DNA from: CAMLHP01 sp035712285
Lineage (GTDB): Bacteria > Gemmatimonadota > Gemmatimonadetes > Gemmatimonadales > GWC2-71-9
Assembly (NCBI GenBank): GCA_035712285.1
Contig: DASTBA010000105.1
Coordinates: forward strand, 9,010-73,009
Length of the DNA stretch: 64,000 nucleotides
Reading direction: 5' to 3'
The position numbers and the translations under genes are program-made. A model generated the notes under the pieces. The model was given only the letters and a program-made list of their open reading frames with translations. It made no database searches and was not told the origin of the DNA. Positions within the stretch are counted from its first letter, which is position 1, and every line of letters starts with the position of its first letter. This document shows, piece by piece, positions 7,373-16,198 of the stretch.

Positions 7373-8428
7373 GTGCAGCGCACCGGCATTCCCGACCTCG
7401 ACGCGCTGCTCCCCCGGCTCGCCGCCGTGGGGAGCCTGGATGCGGCCGGTCTGGAGGCGGAACATACCGCCGTGCTGGGCCGGAAGGCCGGGGTCCTCAC
7501 GCAGCTGGCGAAGCGGATCCCGGACCTCGCCCCCGGGGAACGGCGGTCCTTCGGCGCTGCGGTGAACCAGGTGAAGGTGGCCTTCGAGGCGGCCTTCGAC
7601 GAGCGCCGGGTGGCGCTTGCGGAGGATGCGCGCCGTCGCGCCGCGGGGCAGCTGGACCGCACGATGCCGGCGCGGCACCGCTGGACCGGCAGCGCGCACC
7701 CGGTCACGCGCACCATCGCCGACATCTGCGGCATCTTCCGCGAACTCGGGTTCGTGATCGCGGTGGGGCCGGAGATCGAGAGCGAGTGGTACAACTTCTT
7801 CTCGCTCAATTTCCCGGCCGACCATCCGGCGCTCGACCTCCACGACACGCTCTACCTCGACGCCCCACCGGAAGCTGGCGAGCATGGCGGCCGGATGCTG
7901 CTCCGGACCCACACCTCCCCGGTGCAGATCCGGAGTCTCATCGGCCAGCCGCTGCCGGTGCGGGCGCTGATGCCCGGCATGGTGTACCGGAAGGATCCGT
8001 TCGATCCCTCCCACGCCCCCGCCTTCCAGCAGATCGAGGGGCTGGCGGTGGATGAAGGGATCTCGTTCGTGGACCTCAAGGCCACGCTGGTGCATTTCGC
8101 CCGGCGGCTGTTCGCCGCCGACACCCGGACCCGCTTCCGCCCCTCGTACTTCCCGTTCACCGAGCCGTCGGCCGAGATGGACGTGGAGTGCCAGCTCTGC
8201 CACGGCGCCGGATGCGGAGCCTGCAAGGGCACCGGCTGGATGGAAATCCTGGGCTGCGGCATGGTGCACCCGCGGGTGCTGCAGAACTGTGGCGTGGATG
8301 CCGAGCGCTACACCGGCTGGGCGTTCGGCATGGGGCCGGGCCGCATCACCATGAACCGCTACGGCATCACCGACATCCGGCACCTCTACGATGGCGACAT
8401 GCGGGTGCTGTCGCAGCTGGCGGGCTAG
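7373..8428 (+). CDS. pheS: Phenylalanyl-tRNA synthetase alpha subunit
   Basis: Catalytic subunit of the alpha2-beta2 PheRS that charges tRNA-Phe. The 351 residues comprise an N-terminal coiled-coil arm and a class II core with PSYFPFTEPSAEMDVEC (motif 2 region) and GFGMGPGRI-type motif 3 (AFGMGPGRITM). The cysteine cluster CQLCHGAGCGACKGTGW is common in bacterial PheS. Start is GTG 7373, immediately after the rplT stop; pheT starts 4 bases after this gene ends. Confidence 0.97.
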   Translation: MQRTGIPDLDALLPRLAAVGSLDAAGLEAEHTAVLGRKAGVLTQLAKRIPDLAPGERRSFGAAVNQVKVAFEAAFDERRVALAEDARRRAAGQLDRTMPARHRWTGSAHPVTRTIADICGIFRELGFVIAVGPEIESEWYNFFSLNFPADHPALDLHDTLYLDAPPEAGEHGGRMLLRTHTSPVQIRSLIGQPLPVRALMPGMVYRKDPFDPSHAPAFQQIEGLAVDEGISFVDLKATLVHFARRLFAADTRTRFRPSYFPFTEPSAEMDVECQLCHGAGCGACKGTGWMEILGCGMVHPRVLQNCGVDAERYTGWAFGMGPGRITMNRYGITDIRHLYDGDMRVLSQLAG

Positions 8429-8431
8429 CGC

Positions 8432-10804
8432 ATGGATATCTCCCGGCGCTGGCTCGAGGCGTTCCTCCGGCGTCCGCTCGATGCGCACGACGTCGCGGAA
8501 CGGCTTGCCATGCTGGGCGCCCCGGTGGATGCGGTGGAGCCCCTGCACCAGGCGCTGGCCCCGATCGTGGTGGCGCTGGTGGAGGATGTCCGCCCCCATC
8601 CCGACGCCGACCGGCTCCGGCTCTGCCTCGTGAACGACGGTGGCGCCGAGCCGAAGCACGTCGTGTGCGGCGCCCCCAACGTCACCGCCGGCCGGCGCTA
8701 CCCGTTCATCCGCGTAGGCAGTACCCTGCCGGGCGGGCTCCGGATCGAGAAACGCAAGATCCGTGGCGAGGTGAGTGAGGGGATGCTCTGCTCGGAGCGC
8801 GAGCTCGGCCTGGGTCAGGAGCACGACGGCATCTGGGAGCTGGATGTGGACGTGGCTCCGGGCACGCCGCTGCTGGACGCCGTTCCGCTCGCCGACGACC
8901 GGCTGGTGATCGATGTCACGCCCAATCGCCCCGATCTCCTGGGCCACAAGGGCGTGGCCCGCGAACTGGCGGCGTCGATGGGCGTGCCGTTCCGGCTGCC
9001 GGAGTTCCCCGGTGAGCCCGACAGCGTGCCGGCGGCGGTGCGGACCGGCGCCAACGGCCGCACCGGCGGCGTGCGGGTTGCCATCGAGGATCCCGAGGGG
9101 TGCGCCCGGTTCCACGGCGCGGTGATCCGCGGCGTGACCGTCGGGCGCTCGCCGGCCTGGCTCCGCCAGCGGCTCGAGGCGGCCGGTGTCCGCAGCATCA
9201 GCAACGTGGTGGATGCCACCAACTACGTCATGCTGGAGCATGCGCAGCCGCTCCATGCATATGACCTGGCAAAGTTGCGCGGACCGGAAATCATGGCCCG
9301 GCGCGCGCTAGCCGGTGAATCGCTGGTCACCCTGGATGGCGTCACCCGCACCCTGGAACCGTTCATGACGGTGATTGCCGATCAGGGGGGACCGGTGGGC
9401 GTGGGCGGCGTGATGGGCGGCGCCGGCAGCGAGGTCGGCGCCGGCACCACCGACCTGTTCCTCGAATGCGCCTGGTTCCGGCCTGCGGCGGTGCGCAAGA
9501 CCCGGCGGGCGCTCGATCTCGGCACCGATGCCAGCTACCGCTTCGAGCGGGGAGTGGATCTCTGGGCGGCGCCCGAGGCGTTCCGCCGGTGCATCGAGCT
9601 GATCCTGTCGCTTGCCGGCGGGCATGTGGACGGAGAGCCGGTGGACCTGTGGCCCGAGGTGACGCATCCGCCGAGAGTGTTCCTTCGGCTCGATCGTGTG
9701 GCACAAGTGCTCGGCGTTGATCTCGATCAGCACACGGTCGAGCGCCACCTGGCCGCCATCGGCGCCACCTGCGTCGCCAAGCCGGAGGACCGCCGCATCG
9801 CGGTGGACGTGCCGGGATGGCGGCCTGATCTTGCCGAGGAGATCGACCTCATCGAGGAAGTGGCCCGGATGCACGGCTATGGCGCCTTTCCGGCCGAGCT
9901 TCGGGGCTTCCGCACGGGGCTCAAGCCCGATGCCCCGATCGTGGCCGCGAGCGATCATGTGCGCGGCGCCATGATCGCCGAGGGGCTGCACGAGGTCATC
10001 ACGCTGCCGCTGGTGCAGGGCGGGGAGGTTCGCCTGCTCAACCCATTGTCGGTGGAGGAGGCGACGCTGCGCGGCGCGATCCTCCCGTCGCTGGTGCGGC
10101 AGGCGGAACGCAACTGGGCAGCGCTCACGCGTGACATCCGCTTGTTCGAGATGGGCACGGTGTTCAGCCGGGGCAGCGACCCGTCCCGCCCGGAGGAGCG
10201 GACCAGCCTGGCGGCCATCGTGTCCGGCGGCCGGGATCCGGCCCACTGGTCGGGGGTTCCCGCCGATGTCGCCATCTGGGACCTGAAGGGGCTGTTCGAG
10301 CGCGCGGTGGCGGCGGCGAGCCCCGGGGCGGTGGTCTCACCGGCTGGTGAGGGGTGGGAGGCCAGGACGGCGGACGGTATGCTGCGCGGGCGCGCGGCCC
10401 CACTGGATGCGGATGCGCCACCATGGGCGGCGCCGCTCTTCGGCCTCGAGGTCGAGGTGAGCGACGCCCCGCGCACCCGGCCGAAGTTCGTTCCGCTGCC
10501 GGGCACACCGGCGTCGGAACGGGACATCACCCTGCTCGTGCCCGACGGCGTGCCGGCCGAGGCGATCCTCCGCTCGCTCGCGGGGGCCGGTGTTCCGGTG
10601 CTAGAATCCGTCAGGATCGTGAACGAGTATCGTGGGCCGCGGGTGGCGGAGGGCACGCGGAGTCTTACTGCGCGGCTGACCTTCCGCGCGGCGGACCGCA
10701 CGCTCGAGTCGGCGGATGTGGATCGGGCGGAGCAGAAGCTGCTGGCGGCGCTGGACCGGGACACGGGTGTGCAACGCCGGGATCAGGCCCGGGCGGAGGG
10801 CTGA
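8432..10804 (+). CDS. pheT: Phenylalanyl-tRNA synthetase beta subunit
   Basis: The 790-residue subunit carries the N-terminal EMAP-II-like tRNA-binding domain (about 40-150), the B3/B4 editing region that removes mischarged tyrosine, the B5 domain, and a C-terminal FDX-ACB domain that grips tRNA-Phe (PGTPASERDITLLVP onward). Length is typical. Follows pheS in the normal order, and the next gene begins 3 bases after the stop. Confidence 0.97.
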   Translation: MDISRRWLEAFLRRPLDAHDVAERLAMLGAPVDAVEPLHQALAPIVVALVEDVRPHPDADRLRLCLVNDGGAEPKHVVCGAPNVTAGRRYPFIRVGSTLPGGLRIEKRKIRGEVSEGMLCSERELGLGQEHDGIWELDVDVAPGTPLLDAVPLADDRLVIDVTPNRPDLLGHKGVARELAASMGVPFRLPEFPGEPDSVPAAVRTGANGRTGGVRVAIEDPEGCARFHGAVIRGVTVGRSPAWLRQRLEAAGVRSISNVVDATNYVMLEHAQPLHAYDLAKLRGPEIMARRALAGESLVTLDGVTRTLEPFMTVIADQGGPVGVGGVMGGAGSEVGAGTTDLFLECAWFRPAAVRKTRRALDLGTDASYRFERGVDLWAAPEAFRRCIELILSLAGGHVDGEPVDLWPEVTHPPRVFLRLDRVAQVLGVDLDQHTVERHLAAIGATCVAKPEDRRIAVDVPGWRPDLAEEIDLIEEVARMHGYGAFPAELRGFRTGLKPDAPIVAASDHVRGAMIAEGLHEVITLPLVQGGEVRLLNPLSVEEATLRGAILPSLVRQAERNWAALTRDIRLFEMGTVFSRGSDPSRPEERTSLAAIVSGGRDPAHWSGVPADVAIWDLKGLFERAVAAASPGAVVSPAGEGWEARTADGMLRGRAAPLDADAPPWAAPLFGLEVEVSDAPRTRPKFVPLPGTPASERDITLLVPDGVPAEAILRSLAGAGVPVLESVRIVNEYRGPRVAEGTRSLTARLTFRAADRTLESADVDRAEQKLLAALDRDTGVQRRDQARAEG

Positions 10805-10806
10805 GC

Positions 10807-11106
10807 GTGGCGACTGGATACGAACGGCCCGACTTCGCGGCCGCAGCCGAACTGGAGACCCTGGTGCGGCACCTGCTCGACGAGCTCGGCGGCTGGCGGC
10901 GGCGCTGCCTCAAGGCCGAGGCCGACCTGCAGGCCGTGCAAGGCGCGGGCGGCGGCGGCGCTGGGGTGGCCGGGCTTCGTGACCGGGTCGTGCAGCTCGA
11001 GACCGAGAACCGTACCCTCCGGCACCGGGTGGATGCCGCGCGGGAACGGGTACAGGCGCTGGTCGGCCGGCTCTCGTTCCTCGAGGAGCAGGGGGGCAGC
11101 GCATGA
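10807..11106 (+). CDS. Small coiled-coil protein next to ZapA (ZapB-like position)
   Basis: A 99-residue protein of unknown function that begins at GTG 10807. The N-terminal third contains a charged helix with tryptophan (GGWRRRCLKAEADL), then a glycine-rich break, then a heptad-like stretch (LRDRVVQLETENRTLRHRV) suggesting a short coiled coil. Its stop overlaps the zapA start. The position suggests a partner for ZapA, similar in concept to ZapB, but I cannot show homology. No signal peptide or membrane segment. Confidence 0.65.
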   Translation: MATGYERPDFAAAAELETLVRHLLDELGGWRRRCLKAEADLQAVQGAGGGGAGVAGLRDRVVQLETENRTLRHRVDAARERVQALVGRLSFLEEQGGSA

Positions 11107-11411
11107 GCACCGCGCGCAATGCGGTCCGGGTCGTGATCGGCGGCGAGGAACTGACCGTGCGATCCGAACTTCCGCCCGAATACACGCGGGAGGTCGCGGC
11201 GTATCTCGAGGCGGCCTTCCAGAAGGTGAAGGCGTCGCTGCCCGCGGTGGAGAGCCACAAGGCCGCCATCCTCGCAGCGCTCGCCATCACCGACGAGCTG
11301 TTCCAGGCCCGCCGGGGCGATCGCGAGATCGCCGACCGGCTGCACACGCTGTCCGATGAAGCGGCGCGTGTCCTGCCACCCGCCAAGCGCGGCACCCGGG
11401 CCGGCTCATGA
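11103..11411 (+). CDS. zapA: Cell division protein ZapA
   Basis: ZapA-family protein of 102 residues that bundles FtsZ filaments. It shows the family's short N-terminal beta-hairpin with VVIGGEELTVRSELPPEYTREVAAYLE and a C-terminal helix expected to form a dimeric or tetrameric coiled coil. Overlaps genes on both sides by 4 bases: the coiled-coil protein before and RNase Y after. A zapA located between pheT and rny is also seen in other phyla, supporting the call. Confidence 0.85.
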   Translation: MSTARNAVRVVIGGEELTVRSELPPEYTREVAAYLEAAFQKVKASLPAVESHKAAILAALAITDELFQARRGDREIADRLHTLSDEAARVLPPAKRGTRAGS

Positions 11412-12988
11412 ATCCGGCGCTGCTCCTTCCGGTCGCCATCGGCATCGGCGCGGGCATCGCCATCGCCTTCCTGGGCATTGCGCTGTACGTGGGCCGCCAG
11501 CGGCGCAGCGCGGGAGGGATCGTGAACCAGGCCACCGCCGAGGCGGTCCGCACGCGGGACGCCGCCACGCGGGATGCCGAACGGGTGCGCTCGGAGGCGT
11601 CGCTCGCCGCCAAGGCGGAAGCGCTGAAGGTGCGGGAGGAGGTCGAGAAGGAACTCGGCCGCCGGCGTGACGAGTTCGAGCGGATGGAACGGCGGATCGA
11701 GAGCCGGGGGCGCGATCTCGACCAGAAGGTCGAGGAGATCCGCACGCGCGAGCGGGAGTTCGGCCGCAAGGAGGAGACGCTCTCCCAGCGCGAGGAACAG
11801 ATCCGGGAGCGGGCGTCGGGCATCGACCGCCTCGAGGAGCAGCACCGCCAGCGGCTCGAGCGGGTGGCCGGCCTCACCGCTGACGAGGCGCGCCGCGAGA
11901 TCATGCAGAAGGTGGAGGACGAGGCGCGGGGCCAGGCGAGCGCGCTCGCCCGGGACATCAAGGAGCAGGCGCGCCGGAGCGCCGATCGCGAGGCCCGCCG
12001 GATCATCGCCATGTCGGTGCAGCGGCTGGCGGCGGAGACCACGTCCGAGACGACGGTCAGCGCGGTGACGCTCCCCAGCGATGAAATGAAGGGCCGCATC
12101 ATCGGGCGCGAGGGGCGCAACATCCGCGCCTTCGAGACCGCCACCGGGGTGGACGTCATCATTGACGACACGCCGGACACCGTGGTGATCTCCTGCTTCG
12201 ATCCGATCCGCCGCGAAGTCGCCCGCCGCTCGCTGGAACAGCTGATCCAGGACGGGCGCATCCACCCGGGGCGGATCGAGGAGCTGGTGGCCAAGACCCG
12301 CCGCGAGCTGGAAGCCCAGCTGGTGGAGCTGGGAGAACAGGCGGCGTTCGAGACCGGCATCAACGGGCTCCATCCCGAGATGATCAAGCTGGTCGGCCGG
12401 ATGCGGTACCGCACCTCCTACGGGCAGAATATCCTCGAGCACTCGAAGGAAGTGGCGTGGCTCGCCGGGATGATGGCCGCCGAGCTCAAGCTCGACGTCG
12501 GCCTCGCCAAGCGGGGCGGCCTGCTGCACGATGTCGGCAAGGTGCTCACCCACGAGAACGAGGGCACCCATGTGCAGCTCGGCGTGGAGGTGGCGCGGCG
12601 CTACGGCGAGAGCGAGCCGGTCATCAACTGCATCGAGGCGCATCACGACGACGTGCCGCACGATTCGGCGGAATCGGTGCTGGTGCAGGCAGCGGACGCG
12701 ATCAGCGGGGCCCGGCCCGGGGCGCGGCGCGAGGCGTTCGAGACCTACGTGAAGCGGCTGACCCGGCTGGAGGAGATCGCCAGCGACTTCCAGGGCGTGG
12801 AGAAGGCGAACGTCATCCAGGCCGGCCGCGAAGTGCGCGTGATCGTGACGCCGGAGCGGGTGGACGATGCCGGCGCGGTGCAGCTCTCCGAGGCGATCGC
12901 CCGGCGGATCGAGGGCGAACTCCAGTATCCGGGGCAGATCCGCGTGGTGGTGATTCGCGAGACCCGCGCGGTAGGCCTGGCGAAGTGA
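11408..12988 (+). CDS. rny: Ribonuclease Y
   Basis: Membrane-anchored endoribonuclease starting bulk mRNA decay. The 526 residues show an N-terminal membrane helix (about 5-28), a long charged coiled coil (about 40-200), a KH RNA-binding domain with GRIIGREGRNIRAFE, and an HD domain with H374-D375 in LLHDVGKVL, followed by HHDD. Length and order are classic. The ATG overlaps the zapA stop, and folD starts inside its last codon (GTGA). Confidence 0.97.
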   Translation: MNPALLLPVAIGIGAGIAIAFLGIALYVGRQRRSAGGIVNQATAEAVRTRDAATRDAERVRSEASLAAKAEALKVREEVEKELGRRRDEFERMERRIESRGRDLDQKVEEIRTREREFGRKEETLSQREEQIRERASGIDRLEEQHRQRLERVAGLTADEARREIMQKVEDEARGQASALARDIKEQARRSADREARRIIAMSVQRLAAETTSETTVSAVTLPSDEMKGRIIGREGRNIRAFETATGVDVIIDDTPDTVVISCFDPIRREVARRSLEQLIQDGRIHPGRIEELVAKTRRELEAQLVELGEQAAFETGINGLHPEMIKLVGRMRYRTSYGQNILEHSKEVAWLAGMMAAELKLDVGLAKRGGLLHDVGKVLTHENEGTHVQLGVEVARRYGESEPVINCIEAHHDDVPHDSAESVLVQAADAISGARPGARREAFETYVKRLTRLEEIASDFQGVEKANVIQAGREVRVIVTPERVDDAGAVQLSEAIARRIEGELQYPGQIRVVVIRETRAVGLAK

Positions 12989-13866
12989 CCGCCCGCATCC
13001 TGGACGGCGCGGCCCTGGCCCAGGCCATCCGCACCGAGGTGGCCCAGGACGTGGTCCGGCTGGCCGCCACCGGGCGCACGCCGGGACTCGCCGTCGTGAT
13101 CGTGGGCGAGGATCCGGCGTCCCAGGTGTACGTGCGCGCCAAGGGCAAGGCCTGCGTCGAGGCCGGCATGCAGTCGGAGACGCTCACCATGCCGGCCAGC
13201 ACCGGCCAGGCCGATCTGCTGGCCATCGTGGACCGGCTCAACGCCGATCCGGCGGTGCACGGCATCCTGGTGCAGCTGCCGCTGCCGAAGGGACTCGACG
13301 AACGCGAGGTTCTCCTCCGGATCGATCCCCGCAAGGACGTGGACGGGTTCCATCCGGTGAACGTCGGCAAGGTGGCGATCGGCGATCCCACCGGTTTCCG
13401 GCCCTGCACGCCGTACGGGGTGCAGGAGATCCTGGTGCGCGAGGGGATTACCACCAGTGGCGCCCATGCGGTGATCCTCGGGCGGTCCAACATCGTCGGG
13501 CGCCCGATGGCTTCGCTGCTGCTCGGCACCGGCCCGGGCGGTGACGCCACCGTCACGGTCTGCCACTCGCGGACCCGGGATCTGCCGGCGATCACGCGCA
13601 TGGCGGACATCCTGGTCGTTGCCATCGGCCGCCCGGAGTTCGTGACGGCGGACCTCGTCAAGCCGGGCGCCACGGTGATTGACGTCGGCATCAACCGGGT
13701 GAACGATCCCGCGGCGGCGCGCGGGTACCGCCTGGCTGGCGATGTGGCGTTCACCGACGTCTCGCGCGTGGCCGGCGCCATCACGCCGGTGCCGGGTGGG
13801 GTCGGCAAGATGACCATCGCCATGCTCCTCAGGAACACGGTACAGGCCTGCCGCCAGCTGGCCTAG
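12985..13866 (+). CDS. folD: Bifunctional methylenetetrahydrofolate dehydrogenase/cyclohydrolase
   Basis: Interconverts 5,10-methylene-THF, methenyl-THF and 10-formyl-THF using NADP, feeding purine and formyl-methionine synthesis. The 293 residues show the signatures VYVRAKGKACVEAGM (catalytic Lys in the YxxxK motif), QLPLPKGLDE, and PVPGGVGKMTIAMLL. Start is GTG 12985, overlapping the rny stop. Twenty bases separate it from xseA. Confidence 0.97.
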   Translation: MTARILDGAALAQAIRTEVAQDVVRLAATGRTPGLAVVIVGEDPASQVYVRAKGKACVEAGMQSETLTMPASTGQADLLAIVDRLNADPAVHGILVQLPLPKGLDEREVLLRIDPRKDVDGFHPVNVGKVAIGDPTGFRPCTPYGVQEILVREGITTSGAHAVILGRSNIVGRPMASLLLGTGPGGDATVTVCHSRTRDLPAITRMADILVVAIGRPEFVTADLVKPGATVIDVGINRVNDPAAARGYRLAGDVAFTDVSRVAGAITPVPGGVGKMTIAMLLRNTVQACRQLA

Positions 13867-13885
13867 GCTCCCTTCCGACGGGTTC

Positions 13886-15046
13886 GTGACGCTCTCGCTC
13901 CAGTTCGACAGTTCGGCGCCCTCCGGTGACGTCGTCAGCGTCTCCGACGTGACCGGTGCGATCGCCCGCCTCATCCAGTCACAGAGCCGGGAGGTCTGGG
14001 TCCGGGGCGAGGTCGCCGAATACAAGGTGTACGGCAGCGGGCACCACTACTTCACCCTGCGTGACAGCCGGGCGCAGATGCGCTGCACCATCTGGCGCCA
14101 GCATGCGCACCGGATCACGGCGCCGGCCATCGGCACCGAGGTGTTCGTCTTCGGGCGCCCGGCGTTCTGGGACGAGAAGGGCGAATTCCGCTTCAGCGTC
14201 ACGCAGCTGGTGCCGACGTCGGCGGTCGGCGCCGCGCAGCGGGAACTCGAGCGGGTGCGGGCGCTGCTGCAGGCGGAGGGGCTGCTGGACCCCGCCCGCA
14301 AGCGGCCACTGCCGGCGCTGCCATCCGCCATCGCGGTGGTGACGAGCAAGGACGGTGCGGCACTCCGTGACATCGTGACGGTCACCCGGCGCCGCTGGCC
14401 GTCGGTGCAGCTGCTGGTGGTGGGCGCGCGGGTACAGGGTGAAGGCGCGCCGGAGACGATTGCCCGGGCGCTTCAGCTGGTCAATCGCCTGCCGGAGGCG
14501 GATCTCTGCATCGTGGCGCGCGGCGGGGGCGCGCGGGACGACCTCGCCGCGTTCAACACCGAACTGGTCTGCCGCGCCCTCGCCGCGGTGCGGGTGCCGA
14601 CCATCTCCGCCGTGGGCCACGAGACCGACATCTCGCTCACCGACTTCGTGGCCGATGCCCGCGCCGCCACGCCCTCGGCGGCGGCGGAGACTGCCGTCCC
14701 CGACCGGCGTGCGGTGCAGCGTTCGGTGGAGGACCTCGCGGGCCGGATGGCCCAGGGACTGGTGCGGCGGACACGCCTGGCGGATGAACGCCTGGGACGC
14801 TTCTCCGATCGTGTGGCCAGTGCCATGGAGCAGATGCTGGTGCGGAGGCGGCACGCCGTGGAGCGGCTGGCGGCCCAGCTCGACGCGCTGAGCCCGCTCC
14901 GGGTGCTGGAGCGCGGCTTCTCCATGGCGACCGATGCCGAGGGCCGCGTGCTGCGCCGGCTCGCCGACTTTCCGGCGGGCCGCGCCTTCCAGTTGCGGGT
15001 ATCGGACGGCCAGGTGACCGCGCGGGTGGAACAGGAGACAGCATGA
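13886..15046 (+). CDS. xseA: Exodeoxyribonuclease VII large subunit
   Basis: Catalytic subunit of the single-strand DNA exonuclease. The 386 residues have an N-terminal OB fold (VWVRGEVAEYKVYGSGHHYFTLRD) and the catalytic region with ARGGGARDDLAAFN and SAVGHETDISLTDFVAD. Somewhat shorter than the E. coli protein, mainly in the coiled-coil part. GTG start at 13886. Overlaps xseB by 4 bases. Confidence 0.96.
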   Translation: MTLSLQFDSSAPSGDVVSVSDVTGAIARLIQSQSREVWVRGEVAEYKVYGSGHHYFTLRDSRAQMRCTIWRQHAHRITAPAIGTEVFVFGRPAFWDEKGEFRFSVTQLVPTSAVGAAQRELERVRALLQAEGLLDPARKRPLPALPSAIAVVTSKDGAALRDIVTVTRRRWPSVQLLVVGARVQGEGAPETIARALQLVNRLPEADLCIVARGGGARDDLAAFNTELVCRALAAVRVPTISAVGHETDISLTDFVADARAATPSAAAETAVPDRRAVQRSVEDLAGRMAQGLVRRTRLADERLGRFSDRVASAMEQMLVRRRHAVERLAAQLDALSPLRVLERGFSMATDAEGRVLRRLADFPAGRAFQLRVSDGQVTARVEQETA

Positions 15047-15282
15047 GCAAGGGCAAGGCAACGGCGACGCCAACGCTCGCCGAGGAATTGGAGCGGCTCG
15101 AAGCGCTGGTGCGCCGCCTCGAGCAGGATGACACCGATCTCGACGAGGCACTGGTGCTCTTCGAGGAAGGGGTCCGGCGCCTGCGCACCGCGCGCGAGCG
15201 GCTGGCCGGCGCCGAGGCGCGCGTGAAGCAGGTGCTGGAGCAGGCGGACGGCGACCTCGGGGTGGAGAATCTCGACGTCTGA
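15043..15282 (+). CDS. xseB: Exodeoxyribonuclease VII small subunit
   Basis: 79-residue helical subunit that coats XseA. Typical features: an N-terminal LAEELERLEALVRRLE helix, DTDLDEALVLFEEGVRRL, then a second helix. ATGA overlap with xseA supports stoichiometric coupled translation. Confidence 0.95.
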   Translation: MSKGKATATPTLAEELERLEALVRRLEQDDTDLDEALVLFEEGVRRLRTARERLAGAEARVKQVLEQADGDLGVENLDV

Positions 15283-15325
15283 GGCGGCGCACGCCGCCGA
15301 CCTGCTCGACGAGACGCGCCAGCGC

Positions 15326-16180
15326 GTGGACGCCCGTCTCGCGTGGTGGGCAGGGCAGCTGCGCGCCCGGCGGGGCGATGCGGTCGGCGATGCCATGGCC
15401 TACGCGATCGCCAGTCCGGGCAAGCGGGTACGCGCCGCGCTGGTGCGCGCGGCTCACCATGCGGCCGGCGGCACCGGCGAGGCCATTGACGAAGTCGCGG
15501 CGGCGGTGGAGATCGTGCACGCCTACTCGCTCGTCCATGACGATCTGCCGTGCATGGACAACGACGACCTGCGCCGCGGCCGCCCCACCACGCATCGCGC
15601 CTTCAGCGTGCCGGTGGCCACCCGGGCCGGATACCTCATGGTGCCGGTGGCCGTGGAAGTGCTGGCCGCGTCGGCGGCCGGGCTGGGCCTGACCGATGAA
15701 CAGCTGGGCCGGATGGCGGCGACGCTGCTCGCCGCGAGTGGTGTCGAAGGGATGGTGGGCGGCCAGTGGCTCGACCTGGAGGCGGAGCAGCGACAGCTGG
15801 AACTGCCGGCGCTCGTCGCCGTTCACAGCGGCAAGACCGGGGCGCTGATCCGCGCCGCCTGTACGCTGGGCGGCATGGCGGCCGGGGCGGCGGAACCGGT
15901 CGCGGCGGCGCTCGCCGAGTTCGGCACCCAGATCGGCCTCGCGTTCCAGGTGGCGGACGACGTGCTCGATTCCACCTCGTCGAGCGCCGTCCTGGGCAAG
16001 ACCGCCGGGCTCGACCGGGTGAGGCAGAAGTCCACCTATGTCAGCGTCCTCGGAGTGGACGGGGCCCGGCGGGAAGCCCGGCGACTGGCGGATCGGGCGG
16101 TGACAGCCCTGGAGGCGGCCCGCCTGGCGGACAGCGCCCTCGTCTCCCTCGCCCGCTATATTGTTGAACGGACTTCCTGA
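15326..16180 (+). CDS. ispA: Polyprenyl (farnesyl/geranylgeranyl) diphosphate synthase
   Basis: Short-chain trans-prenyl transferase that condenses IPP with allylic diphosphates. The 284 residues contain GKRVRAALV, the first aspartate-rich motif DDLPCMDND starting at about residue 72, GKT in VHSGKTGALIRAA, and the second motif VADDVLD near 211. GTG 15326 is the first credible start after xseB, 43 bases downstream; no ATG fits. It precedes dxs, so the MEP pathway entry enzyme and the prenyl synthase are co-located, as in many bacteria. Exact product chain length cannot be read reliably. Confidence 0.93.
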   Translation: MDARLAWWAGQLRARRGDAVGDAMAYAIASPGKRVRAALVRAAHHAAGGTGEAIDEVAAAVEIVHAYSLVHDDLPCMDNDDLRRGRPTTHRAFSVPVATRAGYLMVPVAVEVLAASAAGLGLTDEQLGRMAATLLAASGVEGMVGGQWLDLEAEQRQLELPALVAVHSGKTGALIRAACTLGGMAAGAAEPVAAALAEFGTQIGLAFQVADDVLDSTSSSAVLGKTAGLDRVRQKSTYVSVLGVDGARREARRLADRAVTALEAARLADSALVSLARYIVERTS

Positions 16181-16198
16181 CTTTCCAAGGACTGCCGC

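Noticed and set aside
8190..8250. Cysteine cluster in PheS that looks like an inserted zinc finger
   Set aside because: CxxC...CxxCKxTGW is common in bacterial PheS proteins and is not an insertion.
16157..16162. TATATT before dxs as a full promoter
   Set aside because: No -35 box at the right distance, and dxs has a good ribosome site within an apparent operon; internal promoter remains only a possibility.
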